Of a DNA stretch of 29,093 nucleotides, positions 20,635-29,093 are shown piece by piece. Below the pieces are notes generated by a model. It made no database searches and was not told the origin of the DNA. It was given only the letters and a program-made list of their open reading frames with translations. The stretch comes from an uncultured Clostridia bacterium (GTDB lineage: Bacteria; Bacillota; Clostridia; Lachnospirales; Lachnospiraceae). The stretch lies in the NCBI GenBank assembly GCA_937896665.1, contig CALBNS010000001.1, forward strand, positions 1 through 29,093, in the 5' to 3' direction. The position numbers and the translations under genes are program-made. Each line of letters begins with the position of its first letter. The stretch's first letter is position 1.

Positions 20635-22014
20635 TTAGGCTTCTTTCAAAAACACTTTGTATCCTCTATACGCTTCATATACATCTGCTTTACTCGTAAC
20701 TTCCCAAGGTGCATGCATACTTAATACTGCTACACCGCTGTCAATTACTTCCATTCCATAATTTGCCAGGATATAAGCGATTGTTCCGCCACCGCCCAAA
20801 TCTACACGTCCAAGCTCTGCTGTCTGGAAAGCAACTTCATTCTTATCTAAAATGTTTCTCAAATATGCAATATATTCTGGATTTGCATCATTAGAGCCAC
20901 CTTTTCCACGGCTTCCTGTAAATTTATTGAATACAAGTCCCTTGCCAAAATATGCTGTATTCTTCTTTTCGAAGCATCCTTCGAACATTGGATCAAATGC
21001 TGCACTTACATCAGAAGATAGCATTTTTGAATTAGCTAATGCCCTTCTCACTTTAATGTTAGAATCTTCACCCAATGCATATAAAAGTTCTGCAACTACA
21101 TTTTCAAAGAAACGTGACTGCATGCCTGTTGCACCCACACTTCCGATTTCTTCCTTATCTACTAATAAACAGCAGGCTGTTCTCTTCACACCTTTGGTTT
21201 CCAGCATTGCGGCAAGCGATGTATATGCACACACTCTGTCATCCTGTCCATAAGCAAGAATCATGCTTCTATCAAGTCCACAGTCGCGTGCTTTTCCGGC
21301 AGGAACAATTTCTAATTCTGCCGAAACAAAATCTTCTTCTTCGATATTATATTTTTGTTTCAGCAAATTCAGGACATTAGCTTTTACCAATTCTTTTTCT
21401 TCCCCTTTGAATGGCTTGTTGCCAACTAAAAGATCTAATTTTTCGCCCTCAATTACTTTTGCAGCTTTCAGCTCCATCTGTTCTGCTGCTAAATGAATCA
21501 AAAGGTCTGTAATTACTAATACCGGATCATTGTCATCTTCTCCAATTACGATCTCTTCTATAGATCCATCTTTACGCACAACTACACCATGAATTGCCAA
21601 TGGAATCGTTACCCATTGATACTTTTTTACACCGCCATAATAGTGCGTATCTAAGTAAGCAAATTCACCTGCTTCATATAACGGATTTTGTTTCACGTCA
21701 ATGCGTGGTGAGTCAACATGTGCACCAAGAATATTCATACCATTTTCAAGAGGTTCTTCACCAATCTGGAATAATGCAATTGTCTTGTCCATACATACAG
21801 CATATACAAGATCACCTGCTTTCAATGTTTCACCATTTGCAATCACATCTTTCAAATCCCTATATCCGGCTTCTTTAGCCATCTTGACAGCTTCTCTTAC
21901 ACATTCACGTTCTGTCTTGCCGTTATCCAAATATCTTTTATACTCACTGTTCAGTTGTTCTAATTCCTGAAGTTGTGTTTCATCGTATACTTCCCACAAA
22001 TTTTTCTTTTCCAT
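20635..22014 (-). CDS. M18-family zinc aminopeptidase
   Basis: 459 residues from the ATG at 22014. AAGGAG lies 12 bases upstream, and a TTG 13 codons earlier inside the tRNA-synthetase gene is the alternative. M18 enzymes are cytosolic, oligomeric, dinuclear zinc aminopeptidases that trim peptides, often with acidic N-termini. Metal and catalytic motifs are present in order: GAHVDSPR, YGQDDRVCA, DKEEIGSVG and the C-terminal SMHAPWE. Last gene of the operon, 16 bp after glycyl-tRNA synthetase. Confidence 0.92.
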   Translation of the reverse strand: MEKKNLWEVYDETQLQELEQLNSEYKRYLDNGKTERECVREAVKMAKEAGYRDLKDVIANGETLKAGDLVYAVCMDKTIALFQIGEEPLENGMNILGAHVDSPRIDVKQNPLYEAGEFAYLDTHYYGGVKKYQWVTIPLAIHGVVVRKDGSIEEIVIGEDDNDPVLVITDLLIHLAAEQMELKAAKVIEGEKLDLLVGNKPFKGEEKELVKANVLNLLKQKYNIEEEDFVSAELEIVPAGKARDCGLDRSMILAYGQDDRVCAYTSLAAMLETKGVKRTACCLLVDKEEIGSVGATGMQSRFFENVVAELLYALGEDSNIKVRRALANSKMLSSDVSAAFDPMFEGCFEKKNTAYFGKGLVFNKFTGSRGKGGSNDANPEYIAYLRNILDKNEVAFQTAELGRVDLGGGGTIAYILANYGMEVIDSGVAVLSMHAPWEVTSKADVYEAYRGYKVFLKEA

Positions 22015-22030
22015 TGTCTTATTGTTCTCC

Positions 22031-23419
22031 TTAGAATCTAAATTTTTTTTCAAAATATGATTTTAAATCTTCAATCTTAATTCTTTCCTGAGTCATTGTA
22101 TCTCTGTCACGCACTGTTACTGCACCATCTTCTTCTGATTCGAAGTCATATGTAATACAGAACGGTGTTCCGATTTCATCCTGACGACGGTAACGCTTTC
22201 CAATATTTCCACGGTCATCAAACTCACAGTTATAGTATTTTGATAATTCTGTAAATACTTTTTCTGCACCTTCATTTAACTTCTTAGATAATGGAAGCAC
22301 ACCTACTTTTACGGGTGCAAGCGCCGGATGGAAATGAAGAACCGTACGAGTATCTCCTCCTTCTAATTCTTCTTCATCATATGCACTGCAAAGAAATGCA
22401 AGTACAACACGGTCAGCACCAAGTGAAGGCTCTATTACATATGGAATATATTTTGCTTTCTTCTCATCATCAAAGTAAGACATATCCTGCTTTGAAACTT
22501 CCTGATGCTGTGTTAAATCGTAGTCTGTTCTGTCTGCGATTCCCCATAACTCACCCCATCCGAACGGGAATAAGAATTCGATATCTGTAGTTGCTTTACT
22601 ATAGAAAGAGAGTTCTTCCTTAGAGTGATCTCTAACCTTAATCTCTTCTTCTTTCATTCCTAGAGAAAGCAGCCAATTGATACAGAATGATTTCCAATAT
22701 GCAAACCATTCAAGGTCTGTATCAGGTTCACAGAAGAATTCTAATTCCATCTGTTCAAATTCTCTTGTACGGAATGTGAAGTTACCAGGTGTAATCTCGT
22801 TACGGAATGATTTACCAATCTGTCCAATACCAAATGGAATTTTCTTTCTTGATGTACGTTGTACATTTTTAAAGTTTACGAAGATTCCCTGAGCAGTCTC
22901 CGGTCTTAAGTAAACCGTATTCTTTGCATCTTCTGTTACACCCTGGAATGTCTTGAACATCAGATTGAACTGACGGATTTCTGTAAAGTTATGCTTTCCA
23001 CAGCTTGGACATGGAACATTATTCTCGTGAATCCATGCTTCCATCTGTTCCTTTGACCATGCATCAACACTTTCGCCCAATTCAATTCCCTTTTCAGCGG
23101 CATAATCTTCGATGATTTTATCTGCACGGAATCTTTCTTTACATTCTTTACAATCCATAAGCGGATCACTGAAACCACCCAAATGTCCTGAGGCCACCCA
23201 AGTCTGTGGATTCATCAAAATCGCACAGTCAACACCTACGTTATATGGATTCTCCATAATAAACTTCTGCCACCATGCTTTTTTTACATTATTCTTTAAT
23301 TCAACACCCAAATTACCGTAATCCCATGTATTTGCAAGACCCCCGTAAATCTCAGAGCCCGGATACACGAAACCTCTCGATTTTGCAAGTGCTACAATTT
23401 TGTCCATTGTCTTTTCCAT
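22031..23419 (-). CDS. glyQS: Glycyl-tRNA synthetase, single-chain (alpha2) form
   Basis: 462 residues from the ATG at 23419 (AGAGGA nine bases upstream; a start six codons earlier has no ribosome site). A class II enzyme that charges tRNA-Gly, of the archaeal/eukaryotic-like homodimeric kind found in many Firmicutes. A probable zinc site is formed by two CxxC pairs (C90/C93 and C137/C140). Class II motif 2 is FRNEITPGNFTFRTREFEQ and motif 3 includes GADRVVLAF; the anticodon-binding domain is C-terminal. No T-box leader is visible in the 71-bp gap before it, in line with expression from the upstream operon promoter. Confidence 0.97.
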   Translation of the reverse strand: MEKTMDKIVALAKSRGFVYPGSEIYGGLANTWDYGNLGVELKNNVKKAWWQKFIMENPYNVGVDCAILMNPQTWVASGHLGGFSDPLMDCKECKERFRADKIIEDYAAEKGIELGESVDAWSKEQMEAWIHENNVPCPSCGKHNFTEIRQFNLMFKTFQGVTEDAKNTVYLRPETAQGIFVNFKNVQRTSRKKIPFGIGQIGKSFRNEITPGNFTFRTREFEQMELEFFCEPDTDLEWFAYWKSFCINWLLSLGMKEEEIKVRDHSKEELSFYSKATTDIEFLFPFGWGELWGIADRTDYDLTQHQEVSKQDMSYFDDEKKAKYIPYVIEPSLGADRVVLAFLCSAYDEEELEGGDTRTVLHFHPALAPVKVGVLPLSKKLNEGAEKVFTELSKYYNCEFDDRGNIGKRYRRQDEIGTPFCITYDFESEEDGAVTVRDRDTMTQERIKIEDLKSYFEKKFRF

Positions 23420-23490
23420 GTCTATTATTCCTCTCATCCTAGAATTTGTTTATTAATAACTTATACCATGTACGGATTATTTTTTCAAGT

Positions 23491-24237
23491 CTAACTGAGG
23501 CACATCTCCAATATTTCCAATGATTTAAAATGCTTATCTACATATATTCCCATATATTGCTTCATAATTCTGCCCAACTGACGCAGAACTTCATCCGATA
23601 CAATAAAGGTATAAAGCTTTTCAATCGATGTCGTGACAATATACTGCAATGTGTAAAGCGTAGAGCTACCAATTGAAAGTCCATCCGTCGCAAGAGCTTT
23701 ACACTCTTCACATATCAGTCCTCTGTTCTTACTGCTAAACACAACTTTTCGATCTGCGGCACCACAATTGACACACCGGAACACCTCCGGATATTCACCA
23801 TTAATAACTAGTGCTTTTAGCTCAAATATGTAACGCACCAGTTCTCGCTTGATTTTGCCGGAAGATAAGGCTCGGAGAGTCTGATAAAGCAGTTTTAACA
23901 TTTGCCGTTCATCATTGTATTCTTTTGTATAGTATTCCGCAAATTCCATAAAATAAAATCCATAGTACGCACCTTCCAAATCTGTGGAAAGCTCCATAAA
24001 ATAATTAGAAATACTTGCCTGCATCACGTTGTAAGAGCTTCTTCCCTCATACAACACAAACTCACCAAAAGAAAAGGGATTACATGCACCCATTAAGGAG
24101 CTGTTCTGCCTCCTTGCCCCCTTTGCAAATGCCGAAAGCTTTCCCTTTTCTTTTGTTAGAATCACAATCCGTTTATCATATTCGCCAATAGGCGTCGCGG
24201 ACAGTACCATTCCTGTCACAGTTACCGTCTGACTCAA
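23491..24237 (-). CDS. recO: DNA repair protein RecO
   Basis: 248 residues from a TTG at 24237; AGAGG lies four bases upstream. RecO helps load RecA on SSB-coated single-stranded DNA with RecF and RecR. The N-terminal OB fold begins VTGMVLSATPIGEYDKRI, followed by FAKGARRQNS; a four-cysteine zinc site (C155, C158, C176, C179) lies in the helical C-terminal half. The start overlaps the yqzL frame by 62 bp, and no ATG start in frame would keep the conserved N-terminus. Confidence 0.95.
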   Translation of the reverse strand: MSQTVTVTGMVLSATPIGEYDKRIVILTKEKGKLSAFAKGARRQNSSLMGACNPFSFGEFVLYEGRSSYNVMQASISNYFMELSTDLEGAYYGFYFMEFAEYYTKEYNDERQMLKLLYQTLRALSSGKIKRELVRYIFELKALVINGEYPEVFRCVNCGAADRKVVFSSKNRGLICEECKALATDGLSIGSSTLYTLQYIVTTSIEKLYTFIVSDEVLRQLGRIMKQYMGIYVDKHFKSLEILEMCLS

Positions 24238-24364
24238 ATGACCTCTCTCCTACCTCTCTACTTTTCATCTGCTCTTTTTGATCCGTATGGATTCCCTTAT
24301 AAGATAAATAATCCAACACACTTCCTGTCTTTTCAAACATTGTCCACAAATCTGAATTTGCCAT
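24176..24364 (-). CDS. yqzL: YqzL-family small protein
   Basis: 62 residues, preceded by a strong AAGGAGGG six bases before the ATG. The N-terminus (SDLWTMFEKTGSVLDYL) matches the short conserved motif of YqzL proteins, which sit between era and recO in many Firmicutes and have no known function. The family is usually under 55 residues. Here the last 20 or so residues are encoded in the part overlapping recO and look unconserved, so the tail may be a recent extension or a lost stop codon. Confidence 0.75.
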   Translation of the reverse strand: MANSDLWTMFEKTGSVLDYLSYKGIHTDQKEQMKSREVGERSFESDGNCDRNGTVRDAYWRI

Positions 24365-24463
24365 GAAAATCCCTCCTTTGTATAAAGTTAGGATTTCCCG
24401 TTCTCATTTTCACATACTGAAACTATCTGCCAGCTCTTTTTCTCCGAAAAGCCTTGACAATCC

Positions 24464-25360
24464 CTATTCGTCTTTTGTATATCCAAAATTTCGAATTAGA
24501 AAATCACTGTCTCTCCAGTCTTTCTTCACTTTTACCCAAAGCTGTAAATTCACCTTGCAGTCCAGCATTTTTTCAATCTCATATCTGGCTGTACTGCCAA
24601 TTTTCTTTAACATGCTGCCCTGCTTTCCGATAATAATTCCTTTGTGGGAATCTCTTTCACAGATAATTGTTGCATCAATATCCATGATTTTTCTGCGCGC
24701 CTTCATCTTGTCAATGGCAACTGCAATCCCATGTGGAATCTCATCATTCAGACAATGCAGTGCTTTCTCGCGAATCAGCTCCGCCACAATCTGTCGTTCC
24801 GGCTGATCTGTCACTGTGTCTTCATCATAAAACTGTGGACCATACGGCAGATACTGCATTACGACTTTGATTAGCTCGTCCGTATTTTCCCCGCTTCTGG
24901 CAGACACAGGAACAATCGCTGCAAAATCATAGATTTTGCGATAAGCATCAATAAATATCAGCACTTCTTCACGTTTTACCATGTCCACTTTATTGATTAC
25001 CAATACCACCGGTGTCTTTACACGATTTAACTGCTCCACAATATGCTTTTCACCTGCACCGATAAAGGTGGACGGCTCTACAAGCCAGAGGACGACATCT
25101 ACCTCGTTCAAGGTACGTTCCGCCACATTTACCATATATTCTCCAAGCTTATTTTTCGCTTTATGGATACCAGGTGTATCTACAAATACAATCTGACCTT
25201 CCTCTGTTGTAAGGACTGTCTGTATTCTATTACGTGTAGTCTGCGGCTTATTTGAAGTGATTGCAATCTTCTGCCCAATCAAATAATTCATCAACGTTGA
25301 TTTTCCTACATTAGGTCTCCCAATTAAGGTTACAAATCCCGATTTAAAATCTGCTCTCAT
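24464..25360 (-). CDS. era: GTPase Era
   Basis: 298 residues, AGGAGA just before the ATG. Era binds the 3' end of 16S rRNA and supports 30S assembly. GTPase motifs: G1 GRPNVGKS (14-21), G2 with TT at 41-42, G3 DTPG (61-64), G4 NKVD (123-126) and G5 SAR. A C-terminal KH domain carries GIIIGKQGSMLKKIG. Starts 17 bp after the M16 protease gene. Its neighbours yqzL and recO are the usual ones in Firmicutes. Confidence 0.97.
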   Translation of the reverse strand: MRADFKSGFVTLIGRPNVGKSTLMNYLIGQKIAITSNKPQTTRNRIQTVLTTEEGQIVFVDTPGIHKAKNKLGEYMVNVAERTLNEVDVVLWLVEPSTFIGAGEKHIVEQLNRVKTPVVLVINKVDMVKREEVLIFIDAYRKIYDFAAIVPVSARSGENTDELIKVVMQYLPYGPQFYDEDTVTDQPERQIVAELIREKALHCLNDEIPHGIAVAIDKMKARRKIMDIDATIICERDSHKGIIIGKQGSMLKKIGSTARYEIEKMLDCKVNLQLWVKVKKDWRDSDFLIRNFGYTKDE

Positions 25361-25377
25361 ACACTCTCCTATTTTCT

Positions 25378-28302
25378 TTAGAATATGCTTCTTAGCTCCA
25401 TGAATAATTCCTTTTGTTCTTCTATCTTTTCTTCACTACCGATTACACAGAACTGATTGTTTTTCAGAACCGCTTCCACAATCCCAGCAAGTGCCCGGAT
25501 ATCTTCCTGCGTCGCTTCCAGAATCTGTGTACGCTCTTTTAATATCGTTTCCGGAGAAACGTGGTTCATGTAGAGATTCATGGAACGGTCACCTTTCGCA
25601 GCCGGTGTCATAGGCTGGTCAATACCACTGATAGTACCAATAATGTATTTTGTCATATCACGTTCACTGACCGTAAAGTTTCTAAGGTACTCTGCAACAC
25701 CCTCATAAACCTCATTCGTCTTTTCCAGATTCGGGTCACGGTAAGAAACCAGATACCCTTCTCCAAGTCTGTTAAAGTTGCTCATACAGCCATATGCGCC
25801 ACCCTTGACACGGATATTCTGCCACAGATACTCGTAGCTTAAAATTACTTTCAGAATCTGAAGTGCTCCTGTATACTCACAGCCCTCATCAATAAAATTG
25901 CCTGCACGTGCAACATACTGTACTTTCGATGACGTTTTAAATCCCTCATTTCTTTTTTCACAATGAATTATGCAGGTTGTTTCGGCCACAGGTTCCGTAA
26001 ACAGATGTTTCTTAATTTTCCTGATATATTCCTCAAATCCTTCTAATCCTTCTCTTGCCGCCGTATAACTAACCATCATATTTTCCGGTCTGAATAACTT
26101 GTGTACAAGGAGCTTAAGATTCCCAATCAGGCTTTCTTTCTCTTGTTCAAAGTTCTCTTCTATCCGTCTTACCACTTCATAATAAGCAATACCTGATGTT
26201 AAATCTTTCAACTTTGAAAGTGGTGAAGCATACGACAGAGCACGAAGGGCTGCCGTAGTATGACCGGCGGATGTAAACCTCATCTGTAATCTTGACTTCG
26301 TCATAGAAAGAATCTCTTTCAATCTCTTTTCATCATCTAATTTTGATTCCACCAGGATTTCCTGCATCATTGCAAATGCCACTGGCATTTTCTCATATAA
26401 TGCTTTTGATTTCATTTCAAAAGTTGCTTTGAATTCCTTTTCTTTTACCTTTGTCACATTCGGATACAATTCTAATGAAGTACCGATACCACCGGTATTA
26501 ACATTAATCTCATTGAACAATTCACCGTATTCATAATGATTGGTATCAATAATTCCAAGAACAGACTGTAAGATGCCAACATATGGAAGCATCTCTTCCT
26601 CTACTCCGGCCATATCAAACATCAGATCTGCATATCCAATTCCATTTGTCTCTACTTCATGGTAAATCAATGGTGTACCGTCTACATCCATTTCTTCGTT
26701 GTAAATTGGCGCAATCTCTCGTTTAATGTCCTCCCGCTTTAACACCGGAATCTTTTTCATATCCTCTTCATCATCCTCGGATTCCTGATATTCAGCAAGT
26801 TGTCTTGTTGCAACAACCAGTTTCTTAATCTCTTCTTTACTCAGACTATCTTTATATTGCTGTAATTTCTCTTCCAATGCTTTTTCCATCCGGGCTGTAC
26901 GTCCTTTTTCCGGTTTGATGACCACAATGGATCCGTGTGTATTGTTCAACAGATATTTCTGTAATAAATCCTCGAAATAATGCTCATGCACTTTCTGTTT
27001 CAGGAATTCAAATGTATCGATTGCCTCTACATGAATAAATGGCTTTTCATCATCATAAAGCCAGCTGTCGAAAATCTGAAGCCCATACATCAAGCCTTTC
27101 GGATAGCCCCCAAAATCTGCTTCACGATAACGGAATTCATGATAGTTTATTCCTGCTTCCAGCGCTTTCTTATCAATTCCATTGTTCACAAGTTCTGAAA
27201 GCGTATCCTCTATCAGTGTAACAAAATCCTGCTTTTGCTCTAAATCCGCATTCTTTGCAATCACTGAAAAAATCGGCTGGTAAATTCCATTGTCATAAGA
27301 ACCCATAATATCTTTGCCAATGCCCGCATCAACCAGTTTCTTTTTCAGCGGTGCCCCCGGCGCTGAAAGCAAGGCATAATCAAGAACCTGAAATGCCAGA
27401 TTCAGCTCTCTGTCAAGACTTGTGCCGATTACTTTATTGTATGACAGGAACGTATTATTTTTCTCGTCCTCACTACTTGAAATCGAATATTCCATTTCAA
27501 CTTCTTTTACCTGTCCGAATGCCTCCTGTTTTTTTATTACAGAATCGATTTCTAATGCATCGAACTTGGACAGATATTCCCTGTCAAGCCACTCCAATTT
27601 TTCTGCCATATCCATATCACCGTACAGATAAATGTAACTGTTTGACGGATGATAATATTTGCTGTGGAACTCTAGGAACTGCTCATACGTCAGTTCAGGA
27701 ATGACTTCCGGATCCCCACCGGACTCAAACGCATAGGAAGTGTCCGGGAATAGGGAATTCACAATTACTCTGTCAAGAACACCCTCCGGTGAAGAAAATG
27801 CTCCCTTCATTTCATTATAAACAACCCCATTATAGGTGAGTGCATCGTCTTCCGACTCCAGATTATAGCTCCACCCTTCCTGGCGGAAAATCTCATCATG
27901 TTCATAGATATTTGGGTAAAGCACTGCATCCATATAAATGTGCATCAGATTCTGAAAATCTGTATCATTGCAGCTTGCCACGGGATAAACGGTCTTATCC
28001 GGATAAGTCATCGCATTTAAAAATGTATTTAGTGACCCTTTTACCAATTCTACAAACGGATCTTTCACCGGAAAATTTTTAGACCCACACAGCACTGAGT
28101 GTTCTAATATATGCGGAAGACCTGTGCTGTCCTCAGGCGGTGTCCGAAATCCGATAGAAAACACTTTGTTCTCATCATCATTTTCCATCAATAACACTCG
28201 CGCGCCACTTTTTTTGTGGCGCAACAGATACCCCTCCGACTGCAGGTCTTTTAATTCTTTCTGCTGAATCAATTCATAATTCTTCCATGTATTGCTATCC
28301 AT
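25378..28302 (-). CDS. M16C-family zinc metalloprotease (PreP/insulinase-like)
   Basis: 974 residues, the typical length of the fused two-half presequence-protease subfamily. The inverted zinc motif HxxEH is H64-I-L-E67-H68 (PHILEHSVLCGS), with E142 in RQEGW as third ligand. The rest contains the M16 C-terminal halves and the M16C-associated helical region with charged coils (around 480-530). There is no signal peptide, so it acts in the cytosol, probably clearing small peptides. AGGAGA precedes the ATG. It is 25 bp after the hexapeptide gene and 17 bp before era. Confidence 0.94.
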   Translation of the reverse strand: MDSNTWKNYELIQQKELKDLQSEGYLLRHKKSGARVLLMENDDENKVFSIGFRTPPEDSTGLPHILEHSVLCGSKNFPVKDPFVELVKGSLNTFLNAMTYPDKTVYPVASCNDTDFQNLMHIYMDAVLYPNIYEHDEIFRQEGWSYNLESEDDALTYNGVVYNEMKGAFSSPEGVLDRVIVNSLFPDTSYAFESGGDPEVIPELTYEQFLEFHSKYYHPSNSYIYLYGDMDMAEKLEWLDREYLSKFDALEIDSVIKKQEAFGQVKEVEMEYSISSSEDEKNNTFLSYNKVIGTSLDRELNLAFQVLDYALLSAPGAPLKKKLVDAGIGKDIMGSYDNGIYQPIFSVIAKNADLEQKQDFVTLIEDTLSELVNNGIDKKALEAGINYHEFRYREADFGGYPKGLMYGLQIFDSWLYDDEKPFIHVEAIDTFEFLKQKVHEHYFEDLLQKYLLNNTHGSIVVIKPEKGRTARMEKALEEKLQQYKDSLSKEEIKKLVVATRQLAEYQESEDDEEDMKKIPVLKREDIKREIAPIYNEEMDVDGTPLIYHEVETNGIGYADLMFDMAGVEEEMLPYVGILQSVLGIIDTNHYEYGELFNEINVNTGGIGTSLELYPNVTKVKEKEFKATFEMKSKALYEKMPVAFAMMQEILVESKLDDEKRLKEILSMTKSRLQMRFTSAGHTTAALRALSYASPLSKLKDLTSGIAYYEVVRRIEENFEQEKESLIGNLKLLVHKLFRPENMMVSYTAAREGLEGFEEYIRKIKKHLFTEPVAETTCIIHCEKRNEGFKTSSKVQYVARAGNFIDEGCEYTGALQILKVILSYEYLWQNIRVKGGAYGCMSNFNRLGEGYLVSYRDPNLEKTNEVYEGVAEYLRNFTVSERDMTKYIIGTISGIDQPMTPAAKGDRSMNLYMNHVSPETILKERTQILEATQEDIRALAGIVEAVLKNNQFCVIGSEEKIEEQKELFMELRSIF

Positions 28303-28327
28303 TCTTGTTCTCCTATCACGTTAATTC

Positions 28328-28999
28328 TTAATATTTTTTAGCAACCTCGCCACGTTTTTTGTAAATGCTGTTAGCAGGCACGAATTCTCTTACCATTGAC
28401 AACGGATAAATATTCGTATTTCTCCCCACTACTGTTCCAGGATTTAAAATGCTTCCACAGCCAACTTCTACCTCATCACCAACCATTGCACCGAATTTTT
28501 TCAATCCTGTCTCAATGGCACCCTGCGGTGTCTTAACAGTCGCCAATGTTTTATCTGATTTTACATTTGAAGTAATAGAGCCGGCGCCCATGTGTGCCTT
28601 ATATCCTAGAATGGAATCCCCCACATAATTATAATGAGGCACCTGTACTTTATTAAACAAAATGACATTCTTCAACTCCGTAGAGTTTCCTACTACTGCT
28701 CCTTCTCCGACAATAGCATTGCCACGGATAAACGCGCAATGTCTTACCTCTGCATTTTTCCCGATAATTGCAGGACCATTAATATATGCAGAAGGTGCAA
28801 CCCTGGCTGATTTCGCAATCCAAACATTCTCGCCAACATTCTCATATTCCTCTTCTGAAAGCGAATTACCCAATTGGACAATAAACGCACTGATTTTCGG
28901 AAGTACTTCCCAAGGATAGGTTACTCCCTCAAAAATATTCTTTGCAATTGTTTCTTCCAGATTATAAAGTTCATTTACAGTTAATTCTTTCATACTCAT
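28328..28999 (-). CDS. Hexapeptide-repeat (left-handed beta-helix) protein, GlmU C-terminal-like
   Basis: 223 residues. A short helical N-terminus is followed by a left-handed beta-helix of [LIV]GxxxxV-type hexapeptides (AVIGEGAVVGN, VGRNTN and others). The motif HYNYVGDSILG followed by GAGSITSNVKSD matches the acetyltransferase half of GlmU-type nucleotidyltransferases. The uridylyltransferase half is absent, so it is probably a stand-alone acyl- or acetyltransferase acting on a sugar nucleotide; the substrate is unknown. GGAGG lies three bases before the first ATG and nine before a second ATG at 28993, so the start may be two codons later. Confidence 0.82.
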   Translation of the reverse strand: MSMKELTVNELYNLEETIAKNIFEGVTYPWEVLPKISAFIVQLGNSLSEEEYENVGENVWIAKSARVAPSAYINGPAIIGKNAEVRHCAFIRGNAIVGEGAVVGNSTELKNVILFNKVQVPHYNYVGDSILGYKAHMGAGSITSNVKSDKTLATVKTPQGAIETGLKKFGAMVGDEVEVGCGSILNPGTVVGRNTNIYPLSMVREFVPANSIYKKRGEVAKKY

Positions 29000-29031
29000 T
29001 TTCCTCCCTATATAGTCAAGTCTTTTTCCCT

Positions 29032-29093
29032 TTAAAATAAAGGATTTTTTGATGTTTCATCAATAAATATCTCAGAAGAAGGAGCCATAGGAA
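29032..29093 (-). CDS. Possible 3' end of an upstream gene, cut by the window edge
   Basis: One minus-strand frame stays open from the edge and ends with IFIDETSKNPLF and TAA, 33 bp before the hexapeptide gene. The ending looks protein-like and the spacing would suit an operon. Twenty codons are too few to identify a family or to exclude a non-coding leader. Confidence 0.35.
   Translation of the reverse strand, partial: PMAPSSEIFIDETSKNPLF

Noticed and set aside
23420..23490. T-box leader before glycyl-tRNA synthetase
   Set aside because: The gap is only 71 bp, and no T-box consensus or terminator/antiterminator pair is visible.

Overview
The window looks like a chromosome segment from a low-GC, spore-forming Lachnospiraceae (Clostridia, gut Firmicutes). 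I infer this from gene content, not from a database match. The indicators are a single-chain glycyl-tRNA synthetase, an 874-residue pyruvate phosphate dikinase very like that of Clostridium symbiosum, a SpoVB-type flippase, an rrf2-nifS-nifU-mnmA cluster, and recO-yqzL-era synteny. Nearly every gene is on the minus strand, so the text below runs from high to low coordinates where transcription does.

Left housekeeping block (1-5700): the first 13 codons of gap; then an Fe-S/tRNA-thiolation operon (Rrf2 regulator, cysteine desulfurase, IscU/NifU scaffold, MnmA thiouridylase, PHP-type phosphatase), preceded by a consensus promoter and a possible operator. A SpoVB-like flippase is divergent on the plus strand.

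Surface block (5700-17300): a 1434-residue cell-wall sialidase (GH33). Next comes a junction of about 500 bp holding two gene remnants. Then a five-gene sortase pilus operon in the order tip (VWA/CnaB) - signal-peptidase-like SipA - major pilin (FctA-like) - class B sortase - basal pilin (FctB-like). This is the order of the Group A Streptococcus FCT pilus island. Upstream of it is a 198-bp segment bounded by perfect 24-bp inverted repeats, next to a tyrosine recombinase gene. The segment carries a near-consensus promoter (TTGACA-17-TATACT) now pointing into the pilus operon, and a long terminator hairpin between that promoter and the recombinase gene. I read it as an invertible ON/OFF promoter controlling a pilus, captured in the ON orientation. 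This is the most interesting system in the window.

Right housekeeping block (17550-29093): ppdK with its own promoter and terminator, then a probable operon transcribed as hexapeptide-repeat protein, M16 metalloprotease, era, yqzL, recO, glycyl-tRNA synthetase and M18 aminopeptidase. The last 62 bp may hold the 3' end of another gene.

The surface genes fit a host-associated lifestyle: sialidase releases sialic acid from mucin-type glycans, and the pilus would provide adhesion. The sialidase and the basal pilin carry [QK]TGD-type sorting signals, while tip and major pilin carry VPITG. This suggests two sortases, one for wall anchoring (not in this window) and one for pilus polymerisation (in the operon).
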